A stretch of 64,000 nt of DNA. It comes from an uncultured Vicinamibacterales bacterium. GTDB lineage: Bacteria > Acidobacteriota > Vicinamibacteria > Vicinamibacterales > UBA8438. The DNA lies in assembly GCA_958295905.1 (NCBI GenBank), contig OY282382.1:3868001-3932000 (forward strand). The letters are read 5' to 3'. Shown one piece after another: positions 1 to 8,332 of the stretch. Below the pieces are notes generated by a model that saw only the letters and a list, made by a program, of their open reading frames with translations, was not told the DNA's origin and did no database searches. Positions within the stretch are counted from its first letter, which is position 1; each line of letters begins with the position of its first letter. The translations under genes and the position numbers were made by a program.

Positions 1-1
1 G

Positions 2-778
2 CTCGCGGGCCGGGGGCTCTTTCTCGCCCAGGACGAGGCCAGCCAACTGGTGGCCGAGTTGGTCGGCGCCCGGCCCGGCGAGCGCGTGCTGGACGCCTGC
101 GCCGCGCCCGGCGGCAAGACCCTCGCCATCGCGGGGGCCATGGACCGCCGCGGCCTGCTCGTCGCCGGGGACCTGCGGCCGGCGCGGGTCCGGCTGCTCC
201 GCCGGACCCTCGCCGGCATGGGCGCGGCGGCCGTCGGCATCGTACGCCTCGATCTGCGCCGCGGGATCCCGTTCCCCCCGGTGTTCGACCGGGTCCTCGT
301 CGACGCGCCCTGCTCGGGGCTGGGCATTCTTCGGCGCGACCCGGAAATACGGTGGCGCCGCCGCCCCGCCGACCTGCCGCGCTTCGCGGCGGAACAGTTG
401 ACCATGGCCGGCCACGCGGCCGGCGCGGTCCGTCCCGGCGGACACCTCGTCTACGCCACCTGCTCCAGCGAGCCGGAAGAGAACGAGGACGTCGTGGCCG
501 CGTTCCTGGAAGCCCATCCCGATTTCGAACCGGTCCATCCCGATCGAGCCGGCCCGGTCTCGACGGGCCTCCGTCGGGTCCTCGACGAGCGGGGGCGTCT
601 GGCGACCAGGCCCTCCGACCACCGACTCGACGCCTTCTTCGCCGCCGTTCTGCAACGACGCGCCGTCCTGCGACGGAACCCCGGGCGCGCCCCCGGCAAC
701 CCGCGCGGCGGCACGGCGCGGGCTTCTGCGACCGGCGCCGAGCGCGCGGAACCGCGAGGGTGCGCGTCAAGCCGGTGA
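2..778 (+). CDS. rsmB: 16S rRNA m5C967 methyltransferase RsmB, 5' truncated
   Basis: This is the catalytic C-terminal part of a Sun/NOL1-type rRNA cytosine-5 methyltransferase. The reading frame is open to the window edge and codes QDEASQ, the family's strand before the SAM-binding core, so no start lies in view. Visible motifs are CAAPGGKT (SAM motif I), DAPCSGLG (motif IV, catalytic Cys) and ATCSSEPEENE (motif VI, second Cys). The usual N-terminal NusB-like domain would be upstream. The last ~40 residues are a low-complexity Arg/Ala/Gly tail beyond the usual family end. It is followed by a PASTA gene and rpe, an order I associate with Acidobacteriota. RsmF is the alternative, but the QDEASQ context favours RsmB. 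Confidence 0.9.
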   Translation, partial: LAGRGLFLAQDEASQLVAELVGARPGERVLDACAAPGGKTLAIAGAMDRRGLLVAGDLRPARVRLLRRTLAGMGAAAVGIVRLDLRRGIPFPPVFDRVLVDAPCSGLGILRRDPEIRWRRRPADLPRFAAEQLTMAGHAAGAVRPGGHLVYATCSSEPEENEDVVAAFLEAHPDFEPVHPDRAGPVSTGLRRVLDERGRLATRPSDHRLDAFFAAVLQRRAVLRRNPGRAPGNPRGGTARASATGAERAEPRGCASSR

Positions 779-969
779 GGCGCCGCCGCGGGAGTATCCG
801 GCGTGGCCGGCCCCCGCGGCATTCCCATGGCGCCAATGCCCCGAAGGGTCCGTTCGGGAGGCCTCGATGCGGAGAACGGCGCGGGAACCGCCAACCTGAC
901 GGTGCCGGGGGGCGCCCGAACCGCTCGAACCGTGACCCTGGTGGGAACCTGTAGTATTTTGTGGGTAGA

Positions 970-1785
970 ATGTCTGCCCCATCCGACACGTCGTTGCGTT
1001 CAGCGCCAGTACGTTCTTCGGCGGCGCGGCGGAAGCGGCCGGCGCCGCCCCCCGCCCGCCGCTCACCCGTGCGGAGCTGGGCGTCGCGGCTGGTGATGAC
1101 CGGCGTCCTCGTGTCGACCGCGGGCGTCATCTTCCTGCTGTTCGCGGTGGTGGGCATGCAGATCGCGTTGCGGTTCCGGGAGGTCTCGGTACCGAACCTG
1201 GTTGGCCAGAGCGCGGATCAGGCGGCGGCGACCCTCGATCCACTCGGTCTTCAGGTACGGGTCGAACCGCTGGCTCGAATCGATCCCGGCATTCCCGCCG
1301 GCCATGTCGTGGACCAGGATCCGGCCACCGGGCTGACCACCCGCAGCGGGCGAAGCGTCAAGGTGTGGCTCAGTTCCGGCGCCAGCGCCGGTTCGGTGCC
1401 CACTTTGATCGGACAGTCGGAGCGCAGCGCCCGCGCCCGGCTCGAGGAGGACGCCCTGCCCCTGCGCAGCATCTCGGAGATCCGGTCCGGCCGCTATCCC
1501 ACCGACACGGTGGTGGCCCAGGAACCGCCCCCCCGGGGGTCGGCGGCCACGGTTTCCGTCCTCGTCAATCGCGGGGAGCGCGGCGCCACCTACGTCATGC
1601 CGGATCTCATCGGCGTCTACGGCGCAGACGCCGCCGAGGTGCTGCGGGCCCGCGGATTCCGCGTCTCGGTCGTCGGCGACCATCCCTATCCCGGCGTCGA
1701 GCCGGGGGTCGTCCTGCGCCAGTTCCCGCAGACGGGGTTCCAGATCGCCCACGGCGAAGCGATCTCCCTCGAGGTCAGTCGATGA
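970..1785 (+). CDS. membrane-anchored protein with three PASTA domains
   Basis: About 271 residues. A basic Pro/Arg-rich cytoplasmic head of ~40 residues is followed by one transmembrane segment (LVMTGVLVSTAGVIFLLFAV) and three consecutive PASTA repeats, each starting with a V/MP-L-G motif (VPNLVGQ, VPTLIGQ, MPDLIGV). PASTA domains bind peptidoglycan or muropeptides outside the membrane; here no kinase or transpeptidase domain is attached, so this is probably a stand-alone cell-wall sensor or scaffold. ATG at 970 is chosen; an in-frame GTG lies at 961. No Shine-Dalgarno is visible, but a TAGTAT box ends 12 nt upstream, suggesting a very short leader. Its stop overlaps the rpe start (ATGA). 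Confidence 0.85.
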   Translation: MSAPSDTSLRSAPVRSSAARRKRPAPPPARRSPVRSWASRLVMTGVLVSTAGVIFLLFAVVGMQIALRFREVSVPNLVGQSADQAAATLDPLGLQVRVEPLARIDPGIPAGHVVDQDPATGLTTRSGRSVKVWLSSGASAGSVPTLIGQSERSARARLEEDALPLRSISEIRSGRYPTDTVVAQEPPPRGSAATVSVLVNRGERGATYVMPDLIGVYGADAAEVLRARGFRVSVVGDHPYPGVEPGVVLRQFPQTGFQIAHGEAISLEVSR

Positions 1786-2468
1786 GCGTCCGCATCGCGC
1801 CCTCGATTCTCTCGGCCGACTTCGCCGCCCTCGGGACGGCCGTCGCGGCCGCGGAGGCGGGCGGAGCGGATCTGATACACGTCGACGTCATGGATGGGCA
1901 CTTCGTGCCCAATCTCACGATCGGGCCGCCCGTGGTCGCGTCGCTGCACCGGGCGGCCACCGTCCCTCTGGACGCGCACCTGATGATCACGGACCCGGAT
2001 CGCTATATCGACCGGTTCGCGGACGCCGGCGCGGCGGCGATTTCGGTCCACGTCGAGACCACCCCGCATCTGCACCGGACGTTGGAACATATCCGGAGTC
2101 ACGCGGTACGGGCCGGTGTCGCGCTGAATCCCGCCACCGCGGTGTCGACCCTGAGCGAGGTGGCGGCCGATCTCGATTTCGTGCTCGTCATGACCGTCAA
2201 TCCCGGATTCGGAGGTCAGAAGTTCATCCCCGGCAGCGACGCGAAGATTGCCCGCGTCCGGCGGCTCCTCGACGAGGCCGGCAATCGCGCCCCCATCGAG
2301 GTCGACGGCGGCGTCGACTGCGGCAACGCGGCACGCGTGGTGGACGCGGGGGCTGAGATTCTCGTGGCCGGGGCCGCCATCTTCGGAACCCCCGACGCCG
2401 CCGCGGCGGTCCGCGCGCTTCGCGCCGCCGCCACCGCGCCGGTCCGCGCGACGGTCGCGGAAGGCTGA
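1782..2468 (+). CDS. rpe: ribulose-phosphate 3-epimerase
   Basis: A 228-residue TIM-barrel enzyme that interconverts D-ribulose 5-phosphate and D-xylulose 5-phosphate in the pentose phosphate pathway. It has the family signatures in order: IAPSILSADF at the N-terminus, DVMDGHFVPNLTIGP with metal and catalytic residues, DAHLM, MTVNPGFGGQKF around residue 140, and EVDGGVD near residue 175 with the second catalytic Asp. Length is normal. The ATG overlaps the preceding stop by 4 nt and GAGGT upstream can serve as ribosome-binding site, so translation is probably coupled to the PASTA gene. The next gene starts 4 nt after the stop. Confidence 0.95.
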   Translation: MSVRIAPSILSADFAALGTAVAAAEAGGADLIHVDVMDGHFVPNLTIGPPVVASLHRAATVPLDAHLMITDPDRYIDRFADAGAAAISVHVETTPHLHRTLEHIRSHAVRAGVALNPATAVSTLSEVAADLDFVLVMTVNPGFGGQKFIPGSDAKIARVRRLLDEAGNRAPIEVDGGVDCGNAARVVDAGAEILVAGAAIFGTPDAAAAVRALRAAATAPVRATVAEG

Positions 2469-2472
2469 CCGG

Positions 2473-2874
2473 GTGGCTCGGGGCAGCGCCACGGTACGGG
2501 TCCGGTATGCCGAAACCGACCGGATGCAGGTGGCGTACTATTCGAACTATTTCGTGTGGTTCGAGGTGGCGCGTTGCGAACTGCTGCGATCGATGGGCTG
2601 CACCTACCGGGATCTCGAAGCGGCGGGATTCATGCTGCCGGTCATCGAGGCGCACTGCGAGTACCGGCAGCCGGCCCGCTACGACGATGAGCTCACGATT
2701 CTCACCCGCGGGAAGCTGATGTCGCCGGTTCGCGTGCAGTTCGCGTACGAGGTTCGGCGGACCGGGGATGGCGCCGTGACGGCCCTCGGCCACACCGTGC
2801 ATGCATCGGTGGACGGCGAAGGCAAGCCGGCGCGGCTCCCGATCGACGTTCGAAAGCTGTTGGCGCAGGCGTAG
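2473..2874 (+). CDS. ybgC: acyl-CoA thioesterase, YbgC/4HBT hot-dog family
   Basis: A 133-residue single hot-dog domain. The N-terminal motif YAETDRMQVAYYSNYFVWFE matches the family's Y-x-D/E-T-D...Y-x-x-Y-F-x-W-F-E active-site helix region, with the Asp as presumed catalytic residue. YbgC proteins hydrolyse acyl-CoA thioesters and often sit beside cell-envelope (Tol-Pal) genes; here the neighbour is bamD, also envelope. The start is GTG at 2473, 4 nt after the rpe stop, with GGAAGG upstream; the frame stays open further upstream but overlaps rpe. Substrate cannot be told from sequence. Confidence 0.85.
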   Translation: MARGSATVRVRYAETDRMQVAYYSNYFVWFEVARCELLRSMGCTYRDLEAAGFMLPVIEAHCEYRQPARYDDELTILTRGKLMSPVRVQFAYEVRRTGDGAVTALGHTVHASVDGEGKPARLPIDVRKLLAQA

Positions 2875-2891
2875 CCGCCTGGCGGAAATCA

Positions 2892-3743
2892 ATGAACTAC
2901 CACGATCACGACCACGATCCGATCCGTCGTTCCCACCGTTCACCGAGGCCGCCCCGCCGGAGGTGGTGGAAAGCGGGACTGCCGCTGTTGCTGGCCGTCG
3001 CCGTCGTCGGCTGCACCACGCCCCGCGCGGACATCCCGGCGATCGGCGAGGTGGAGGCGGACCGTCTCCTGTTCGAGCGCGGATCGGCGGCGCTCGACGA
3101 GGGAGACTGGCGCCGTGCCCGCCAGTACTTCGTGGAGATCCGCGACAACTACCCCCAGAGCCGGTTCCGGGCGGCGGCGCGGCTGGGCATCGGCGAGAGC
3201 TACGAGCAGGAAGGCTCGACGGAGGCGTACGTCCGCGCCCTCGCCGAGTTCCAGGATTTTCTCAGCCTCTACCCCACCCATCCCCGGGCGGCGTTCGCCC
3301 AGTACAAGCTCGCGATGGTGCACTTCCACCAGATGCGGCGGGCCGAACGCGATCAGTCCGAGACATCGAACGCCATCCGCGAGTTCGAGAACTTCCTCGA
3401 CCGGTATCCGACCGATCAGGAATGGATGCCGGAGGTCCGCGAACGGTTGCGCGAAGCCCGCGACCGGCTCAGTTCGCACGACTTCACCGTGGGCCACTTC
3501 TACTACCGCGTCAAGTTCTACCCCGGCGCCGTCAATCGGTTCCGGCAGATTCTGGACAGCGATCCGGATTACTCGAAGCGGGACGAGGTCTATTTCTATC
3601 TCGGCCAGTCGCTGGCCGACGCCCGGCAGGTCACCGAGGCCATCCCCTACTTCGCCCGGATCCTCGAAGAGTTCGAGGCCAGCGATTACGCCGAGGACGC
3701 CCGCGAGCGGCTCGCCGAGCTGGAAACCGAACTGGATCAATGA
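2892..3743 (+). CDS. bamD: outer-membrane assembly lipoprotein BamD
   Basis: A 283-residue lipoprotein of the BAM complex, which folds beta-barrel proteins into the outer membrane. An unusually long, basic N-region (His/Asp-rich, then PPRRRWWK) precedes the hydrophobic stretch and a lipobox ending LAVAVVGC, putting the lipidated Cys at residue ~41. The mature part is TPR-like helices with typical phrases (ARQYFVEIRDNYPQSRF, FLSLYPTHPRAAFAQYKLAM, FLDRYPTDQEW). Length fits the family. It lies 17 nt after the thioesterase gene, same strand, and converges on pgsA. A generic outer-membrane TPR lipoprotein is the alternative; the repeat pattern favours BamD. Confidence 0.85.
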   Translation: MNYHDHDHDPIRRSHRSPRPPRRRWWKAGLPLLLAVAVVGCTTPRADIPAIGEVEADRLLFERGSAALDEGDWRRARQYFVEIRDNYPQSRFRAAARLGIGESYEQEGSTEAYVRALAEFQDFLSLYPTHPRAAFAQYKLAMVHFHQMRRAERDQSETSNAIREFENFLDRYPTDQEWMPEVRERLREARDRLSSHDFTVGHFYYRVKFYPGAVNRFRQILDSDPDYSKRDEVYFYLGQSLADARQVTEAIPYFARILEEFEASDYAEDARERLAELETELDQ

Positions 3744-3785
3744 GACCGCGCCGCGGGCCGGCCCGTGGATGCGCGGGTTCGTCCG

Positions 3786-4424
3786 TCAGGACGGAGACGC
3801 GAACCGCCGGCCCTTCTGGCCGGTGACGGCGTCCGCCGCCTCCGGCGCCGGGGGTGACGGACGGGGCGCCTCTCCGAACGGGACGCTCTTGGGGCTCATG
3901 GCGACCCGGGTGAACCGCCGATAGTGCTCCAGCGCCGACCCCAGCGCCGTCACCACGACGACCCACAGCGCGATCTGCCCCAGCACGAAGAACTGTTGCA
4001 GATACTCCCGGCCCAGGATCAGCAACAGGATCGCGATGACCTGCGACATCATCTTGACCTTGCCGAGCGGCGACGCCGGAATCGTCACGCCGCGTGAATA
4101 GGCCAGACTGCGCAGCACCGTGACCCCCAGCTCCCGGCCCAGAATGATGGCCACCATCCAGGCCGGCGCCAGCTCCATCTGCACGAGCGAGATCAGGGCG
4201 GCGGTGATCAGGAGCTTGTCGGCCAGGGGGTCCATCAGTTGGCCGAACGTGGTGACCTGTTTCTGCCGCCGGGCGAGAAACCCGTCGAGCCAATCGGTCA
4301 GGGCGGCCACGCTGAAGATGGCCGCGCCCACCAGCTCCTTCCCCTCGAACTCCGTCCACAGCACCACGACGAGCAGTGGAACCAGGAAGATGCGAGCCAG
4401 GGTCAGGCTGTTCGGCAGATTCAT
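3786..4424 (-). CDS. pgsA: CDP-diacylglycerol--glycerol-3-phosphate 3-phosphatidyltransferase
   Basis: A 212-residue integral membrane enzyme catalysing the committed step to phosphatidylglycerol: CDP-diacylglycerol plus sn-glycerol 3-phosphate gives phosphatidylglycerophosphate. It carries the CDP-alcohol phosphotransferase signature D-x2-D-G-x2-A-R-x8-G-x3-D-x3-D as DWLDGFLARR then FGQLMDPLADK near residues 65-90, and several hydrophobic helices. It starts MNLPNSLTLARI, the usual PgsA opening. A short Ser/Pro/Arg C-terminal tail is extra. It is divergent from the nucleotidyltransferase gene across an 86-bp gap and convergent with bamD. A second, shorter paralogue lies at 27805-28356. Confidence 0.88.
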   Translation of the reverse strand: MNLPNSLTLARIFLVPLLVVVLWTEFEGKELVGAAIFSVAALTDWLDGFLARRQKQVTTFGQLMDPLADKLLITAALISLVQMELAPAWMVAIILGRELGVTVLRSLAYSRGVTIPASPLGKVKMMSQVIAILLLILGREYLQQFFVLGQIALWVVVVTALGSALEHYRRFTRVAMSPKSVPFGEAPRPSPPAPEAADAVTGQKGRRFASPS

Positions 4425-4495
4425 CGGAGGGAAAAAGACGGCCTCATTGTAGTGTCCGGACAGGCCGGTCGCAAGATGCCGGCCGGCGCGGGTGC

Positions 4496-4501
4496 TACAA
4501 T
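4496..4501 (+). promoter_or_regulatory. -10 box (TACAAT) just upstream of the nucleotidyltransferase start
   Basis: TACAAT, close to the sigma-70 -10 consensus, ends 9 nt before the ATG at 4511. Transcription would start about 2-3 nt ahead of the start codon, i.e. a nearly leaderless mRNA; no Shine-Dalgarno is present. No clear -35 box was identified. Confidence 0.45.
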
Positions 4502-4510
4502 CCCCGCCGC

Positions 4511-5569
4511 ATGAAGGCGGTGATTCTGGCCGGCGGCTTCGGCACGAGGCTGCGGCCCCTCACGCTCGACGTTCCGAAGCCGATCGTGCCCATCTTCGAC
4601 CGCCCGTTCCTCTGCTATCAGATCGATCTGTTACGGCAGGTCCCGGATATCGACGAGGTGATCCTGAGCCTCAACTACCACCCGGAACGCATCGAGGCCC
4701 GGATCGGCGACGGCGCCGAAATCGGGCTGCCGGTGCGGTACCGGGTCGAGCCCCATCCCCTCGGCACCGGAGGGGCGATCAAGTTCGCGGCCCGGGGCGT
4801 CGAGGACACGGTGCTGGTCCTCAACGGAGACGTGCTCACCGGGTTCGACCTGAACGCGGCCGTCTCGCGGCACCGGGAGCGGCGCGCGCGCGCGACCATC
4901 GTGCTCACCCCCGTCGACAATCCGTCGGCCTACGGCCTCGTCGAGACCGATGAGGACGGCAACGTGCGGCGGTTCCTGGAGAAACCGGACCCGGACGAAG
5001 TTACCTGCGACACCATCAACGCGGGCATCTATCTGCTGGAACCCGCCACGTTCGACCGCATTCCGGACGACACCGCGTGGTCGATCGAGCGCCAGTACTT
5101 TCCGTCGCTCGTCGACCGGAAAGAGACCTTCATCGCGCAGGTCGATCGCCGCTACTGGATCGACATCGGCACCCCGGCCAGCTACCTGCAGGCGCACCGC
5201 GACCTGATGGCCGGACGCTGCGCGGCCGGTCCCTTCGCGGGGTCGGACGCCGAGTCCGTGCACCGCGGCGCCGGCTGCCGGGTCGCGGACGGGGCCGAGA
5301 TCGCGGGTCCCTGCTTTCTCGGGAGCGGCTGTGTCGTGGAAGAGGGCGCCCGCATCGGAGCCGAGTCGGTCATCGGCCCCGGGTGCGCCATCGGTCCCCG
5401 CGCCGTCATCGAGCGCTCAATCCTCTGGGGGGACACCGTCGTCGAAGCGGATGCGGTGGTGCGGGAGGCGATTCTGGCGAGAGCGTGCCGTATCGCCGCC
5501 GGGGCGGAGATTCGCGGCGGAGCCGTGCTCGGAAGCCGGTCCACGCTGTCCGCCCACAGCCGGGTGTGA
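4511..5569 (+). CDS. NDP-sugar pyrophosphorylase with C-terminal hexapeptide repeats
   Basis: A 352-residue sugar-1-phosphate nucleotidyltransferase. The N-terminal Rossmann-like domain has the activation motif GGFGTRLRPLT and conserved KP; VLNGDVL and NAGIYLLEP mark the nucleotide and sugar sites. Residues ~255-350 form a left-handed beta-helix of hexapeptide repeats (GSGCVVEEGARIGAES). This layout fits mannose-1-phosphate guanylyltransferase-like or glucose-1-phosphate nucleotidyltransferases; the exact nucleotide is not decidable. A phosphohexomutase lies 77 nt downstream on the same strand, so the pair probably turns hexose-6-phosphate into an activated sugar for envelope glycans, feeding the polysaccharide genes at 22-27 kb. 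Confidence 0.85.
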   Translation: MKAVILAGGFGTRLRPLTLDVPKPIVPIFDRPFLCYQIDLLRQVPDIDEVILSLNYHPERIEARIGDGAEIGLPVRYRVEPHPLGTGGAIKFAARGVEDTVLVLNGDVLTGFDLNAAVSRHRERRARATIVLTPVDNPSAYGLVETDEDGNVRRFLEKPDPDEVTCDTINAGIYLLEPATFDRIPDDTAWSIERQYFPSLVDRKETFIAQVDRRYWIDIGTPASYLQAHRDLMAGRCAAGPFAGSDAESVHRGAGCRVADGAEIAGPCFLGSGCVVEEGARIGAESVIGPGCAIGPRAVIERSILWGDTVVEADAVVREAILARACRIAAGAEIRGGAVLGSRSTLSAHSRV

Positions 5570-5646
5570 GCGCATCCCGGACGGCGGCCGTACGGTATCG
5601 GCGCCTGCCCGCGGCCGGGGACTCCGCGTATCCGGGAGACTTCAAG

Positions 5647-7002
5647 ATGACCTTCGATCCCGGCGTATTCAAGGCCTACGACGTACGCGGACTGTATCCC
5701 GATCAGATCGACGAACGGTTGGCCGAGCTGATCGGCCGCGGATTCGTCGCGCATCTCGGGGCACGGCGCATCGCCGTCAGCCGCGACATGCGCCTGTCGT
5801 CGCCCGGTCTCGCCCAGGCGTTCATCGCGGGAGCGACGACCCAGGGCGCCGATGTCCTGGACATCGGCTTGATGGGAACCGACCAGCTCTACTTCGCGGT
5901 GGCCCGCGACGACCTCGACGGCGGAGCCCAGATCACCGCGTCGCACAACCCGGGCGCCTACAACGGCATCAAGCTCGTCGGGCGGCAGGCGTTGCCGCTC
6001 AGCGGCGACGCGGGCATCGCCGACATCCGCGACATGCTGGCGGCGGACGCGCTGCCCGCGCCCGCGGCCCGGCCGGGAGTCCGCACCGAAAAGCGCATTC
6101 TCGACGACTACCTCGACCATGTGCTCGGCTTCATCGACGCCGCGGCCATCCGGCCGTTCTCGCTGGTGCTCGATGCCGGCAGCGGCATCGCGGGGGTGGT
6201 GGCGCCGGCGCTCTTCAATCGGTTGCCCTGCCGCACCACCCGCCTCTGCTTCGACGTCGACGGCACGTTTCCGAATCACGAGGCGAATCCGCTGATCGAA
6301 GCCAACCGGCGCGATCTCGTCGACGCCGTTCGGGCCGGGCCGGCGGACGCCGGAATCGCGTGGGACGGCGACGCCGACCGGTGCTTCTTCGTCGACGGCG
6401 AGGGCGAGTTCATCCCCGGCGACTTCATCACCGCCCTGCTGGCGGAAGCGTATCTGCGCAAGACGCCGGAAGCCGCCATCGTCTACGACGTCCGAGCGAG
6501 CCGCGCCATCGAGGACACCGTCGCCCGCTACGGGGGACGCGCGCTGATGAACCGGGTCGGCCACGCGTTCTTCAAGAAGCGGATGCGCGAGGAGAATGCG
6601 GTCTTCGGGGGCGAGGTGACCGGCCACTACTACTTCCGCGGGAACTTCTACGCCGACAACGGATTCATCCCGGCGCTGCTCGTGCTCGAGCTGATGTCGA
6701 TCCGCGGGCAGACGCTGCGCGAACTGCTCGCACCCTTCCGCGAGCGCTATTTCGTCTCCGGCGAAATCAACACCGCGCTGGAGGATCAGGAGCGCGTCGC
6801 GGCCCGGCTGGACCTGCTGGCCAGCCACTACGCCGACGCGAACGTCTACCGCCTCGACGGCGTGTCGGTCGAGTACCCGACCTGGCGCTTCAACGTCCGT
6901 CCGTCGAATACCGAACCGCTGCTGCGGCTGAACCTCGAGGCGACCACCCGGGACGGGATGGAGCAGCGGCGCGCCGAGGTGCTGGCGCTGATCCGAAGCT
7001 GA
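5647..7002 (+). CDS. phosphomannomutase/phosphoglucomutase
   Basis: A 451-residue alpha-D-phosphohexomutase that interconverts hexose 6- and 1-phosphates. All four active-site loops are visible: the phosphoserine loop TASHNPGAYNG (~residue 100), the Mg loop DGDADRCFF (~240), the sugar-binding loop GEVTGHYYF (~325) and the phosphate-binding loop RPSNTEP (~420). The opening FKAYDVRG is typical of the AlgC/ManB type with dual mannose/glucose specificity. The ATG at 5647 follows a weak purine stretch. It follows the nucleotidyltransferase in the same direction, suggesting one operon for sugar-nucleotide supply. Confidence 0.9.
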   Translation: MTFDPGVFKAYDVRGLYPDQIDERLAELIGRGFVAHLGARRIAVSRDMRLSSPGLAQAFIAGATTQGADVLDIGLMGTDQLYFAVARDDLDGGAQITASHNPGAYNGIKLVGRQALPLSGDAGIADIRDMLAADALPAPAARPGVRTEKRILDDYLDHVLGFIDAAAIRPFSLVLDAGSGIAGVVAPALFNRLPCRTTRLCFDVDGTFPNHEANPLIEANRRDLVDAVRAGPADAGIAWDGDADRCFFVDGEGEFIPGDFITALLAEAYLRKTPEAAIVYDVRASRAIEDTVARYGGRALMNRVGHAFFKKRMREENAVFGGEVTGHYYFRGNFYADNGFIPALLVLELMSIRGQTLRELLAPFRERYFVSGEINTALEDQERVAARLDLLASHYADANVYRLDGVSVEYPTWRFNVRPSNTEPLLRLNLEATTRDGMEQRRAEVLALIRS

Positions 7003-7015
7003 TTCCCGGCGATTC

Positions 7016-7024
7016 TGATAAGAT
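7016..7024 (+). promoter_or_regulatory. extended -10 (TGATAAGAT) upstream of tRNA-Gly
   Basis: TGATAAGAT fits a TGN-extended -10 (TAAGAT) ending 18 nt before the mature tRNA-Gly. No convincing -35 is visible, which is acceptable for extended -10 promoters. It lies just after the mutase stop. Confidence 0.35.
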
Positions 7025-7042
7025 TGATCCGTTCGACGACGA

Positions 7043-7117
7043 GCGGGAGTAACTCAGTGGTAGAGTCACGGCTTCCCAAGCCGTTGGTCGCGGGTTCGAT
7101 CCCCGTCTCCCGCTCCA
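7043..7117 (+). tRNA. tRNA-Gly (anticodon CCC), CCA encoded
   Basis: Folds as a complete cloverleaf: acceptor GCGGGAG/CTCCCGC, D arm ACTC-GAGT, anticodon stem ACGGC/GCCGT with loop TTCCCAA (anticodon CCC at loop positions 3-5, reading GGG), T arm with TTCGATC. Discriminator T at 7114, then an encoded CCA at 7115-7117. Confidence 0.95.
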
Positions 7118-7139
7118 GACTCCGCGGCGCGATCGACCC

Positions 7140-7583
7140 ATGGCGACGATCGATCGATATCCCGCCCTCACCGTCGCCCCCGCCGACAAGGCCTCCGCGT
7201 TTCGAGACCCGCCCGGCTCCGGCGAGTTGATGAGCTTCGGCCGCAACGCCACGGCCAAGGGCCGGCTCACCGCCACCGATCACGTCATCATCGAGGGCAC
7301 CGTCGAGGGCGAGGTGGTCGTCCCCGATCATGGGGTCGCGGTCACCGGCGGCGCTCGGGTGCAGGGCGACGTATTCGCTCGAACCGTCACCGTGCTGGGC
7401 CGCGTCAAGGGAAACCTGACCGCATCGAAGCTGATCGAGCTTCGCGCGAATTCGGTCGTCAGCGGACGGCTCGCGTCGCCCTACCTGATCATCGAGGACG
7501 GTGCCCATTTCTGCGGCCCCGTCGACCCCGGCAAGACCGACATCGCCATCGCGCTCGCCCGCCACCGGGTGAAGAACGCCTGA
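7140..7583 (+). CDS. bactofilin (polymer-forming cytoskeletal protein)
   Basis: A 147-residue protein with the bactofilin (DUF583) beta-helix core: repeated short strands such as VIIEGTVEGEVVVPDHG, VTVLGRVKGNLTASKLIEL and SGRLASPYLIIEDGAHFCG spaced ~17-20 residues, ending in the family's typical xxGAxFxG turn. Bactofilins self-assemble into filaments at the membrane and act in cell shape or envelope morphogenesis. The N-terminal ~35 residues are disordered and an internal Met (MSFGRNATA) is an alternative start. It stands 22 nt after tRNA-Gly. A second bactofilin lies at 33034-33537. Confidence 0.87.
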   Translation: MATIDRYPALTVAPADKASAFRDPPGSGELMSFGRNATAKGRLTATDHVIIEGTVEGEVVVPDHGVAVTGGARVQGDVFARTVTVLGRVKGNLTASKLIELRANSVVSGRLASPYLIIEDGAHFCGPVDPGKTDIAIALARHRVKNA

Positions 7584-7658
7584 CTCGGCGGCCAACCGCA
7601 CATCCTGCGCAGCGCCGCCGGGCCGCCCACGACGGCAACGGCGTGCAGCGGACGCCTG

Positions 7659-7991
7659 CTACGCCATGTCTTTCAGCTTCTTGAGCGGCAGAACCTTCAC
7701 GGTCGTGCTGGCCGGCTTGGCCTTCACGTCCATCGTCTCACCAGGCCGGAACGGATTCGGCACGTTCTTCCGGGCCTTGCGCGCGGCCTTCTTGACGACC
7801 TTGATCTTCATCAGGCCGGGTATCGTGCAAGCGCCGACAGCCCCTCGCCGGACATGGCGCTCGATGACCGATTCCAGCGCCTCGAAGACATCGGCGACCT
7901 GCCGCCTCGTCAACTCCGTCTTCTCCGCGATATCCGAAAACATCTGCGTTTTCGTCATCGCCTCGGTGAGTTTCTTGACTCTTGCCAACAT
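7659..7991 (-). CDS. HU-family DNA-binding protein
   Basis: A 110-residue histone-like protein. Residues ~12-55 (MTKTQMFSDIAEKTELTRRQVADVFEALESVI) match the HU dimerisation helices. The DNA-binding arm is a variant, with basic KKAARKARKNVPNPFRPGE replacing the usual R-N-P-x-T-G arm, as in the divergent HU group of larger bacterial HU-like proteins. A start at 7991 is preceded by AGGAGG only 2 nt away; a TTG at the next codon has better spacing. It bends or compacts DNA by family analogy. It is transcribed away from the beta-propeller gene region. A canonical HU/IHF gene lies at 12201. Confidence 0.82.
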   Translation of the reverse strand: MLARVKKLTEAMTKTQMFSDIAEKTELTRRQVADVFEALESVIERHVRRGAVGACTIPGLMKIKVVKKAARKARKNVPNPFRPGETMDVKAKPASTTVKVLPLKKLKDMA

Positions 7992-8139
7992 TCCCTCCTG
8001 GAGATGAGTGAACCGGTCTCTCGCTCCGCCCGCATGATGATAACCGAACCGGGGCCGCAAGTTCGCACGAAACGACCCTGGACGGGCGTTGTTCGGGCAA
8101 CCCGCCGGCGGGAATCGCCCGGACCGCAGATTCATGCGC

Positions 8140-8332
8140 CCCCGCCCGGCCCGGGAATCGTCCCCGGCGGCGCCGATGGCCGCCCAACCAACCTCCAGGA
8201 ATCCGCCCCGTTCCACCGGCGCAGACTCCCGGCCCGGGAATCGTCCCCGGCGGCGCCGATGGCCGTCCAACCAACCTCCAGGAGTCCGCGCCGCCTCAAG
8301 GCGCAGACTCCCGGTAGTCGGCCGCCCGCAGG
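8140..8332 (+). repeat. family A repeat locus A1 (two units)
   Basis: Two ~105-bp units, each with a CGGGAATCGTCCCCGGCGG core, a CCAACCAACCTCCAGG motif and a closing GGCGCAGACTCCC. The same unit recurs seven more times in the window, always in this orientation. It sits at the 3' end of the minus-strand beta-propeller gene, whose last codons (-ESAP then TGA) lie inside the repeat. Confidence 0.8.

Noticed and set aside
5182..6828. 548-codon minus-strand frame opposite the phosphohexomutase
   Set aside because: Mirror frame of a gene with all four active-site loops; its translation has no motif.
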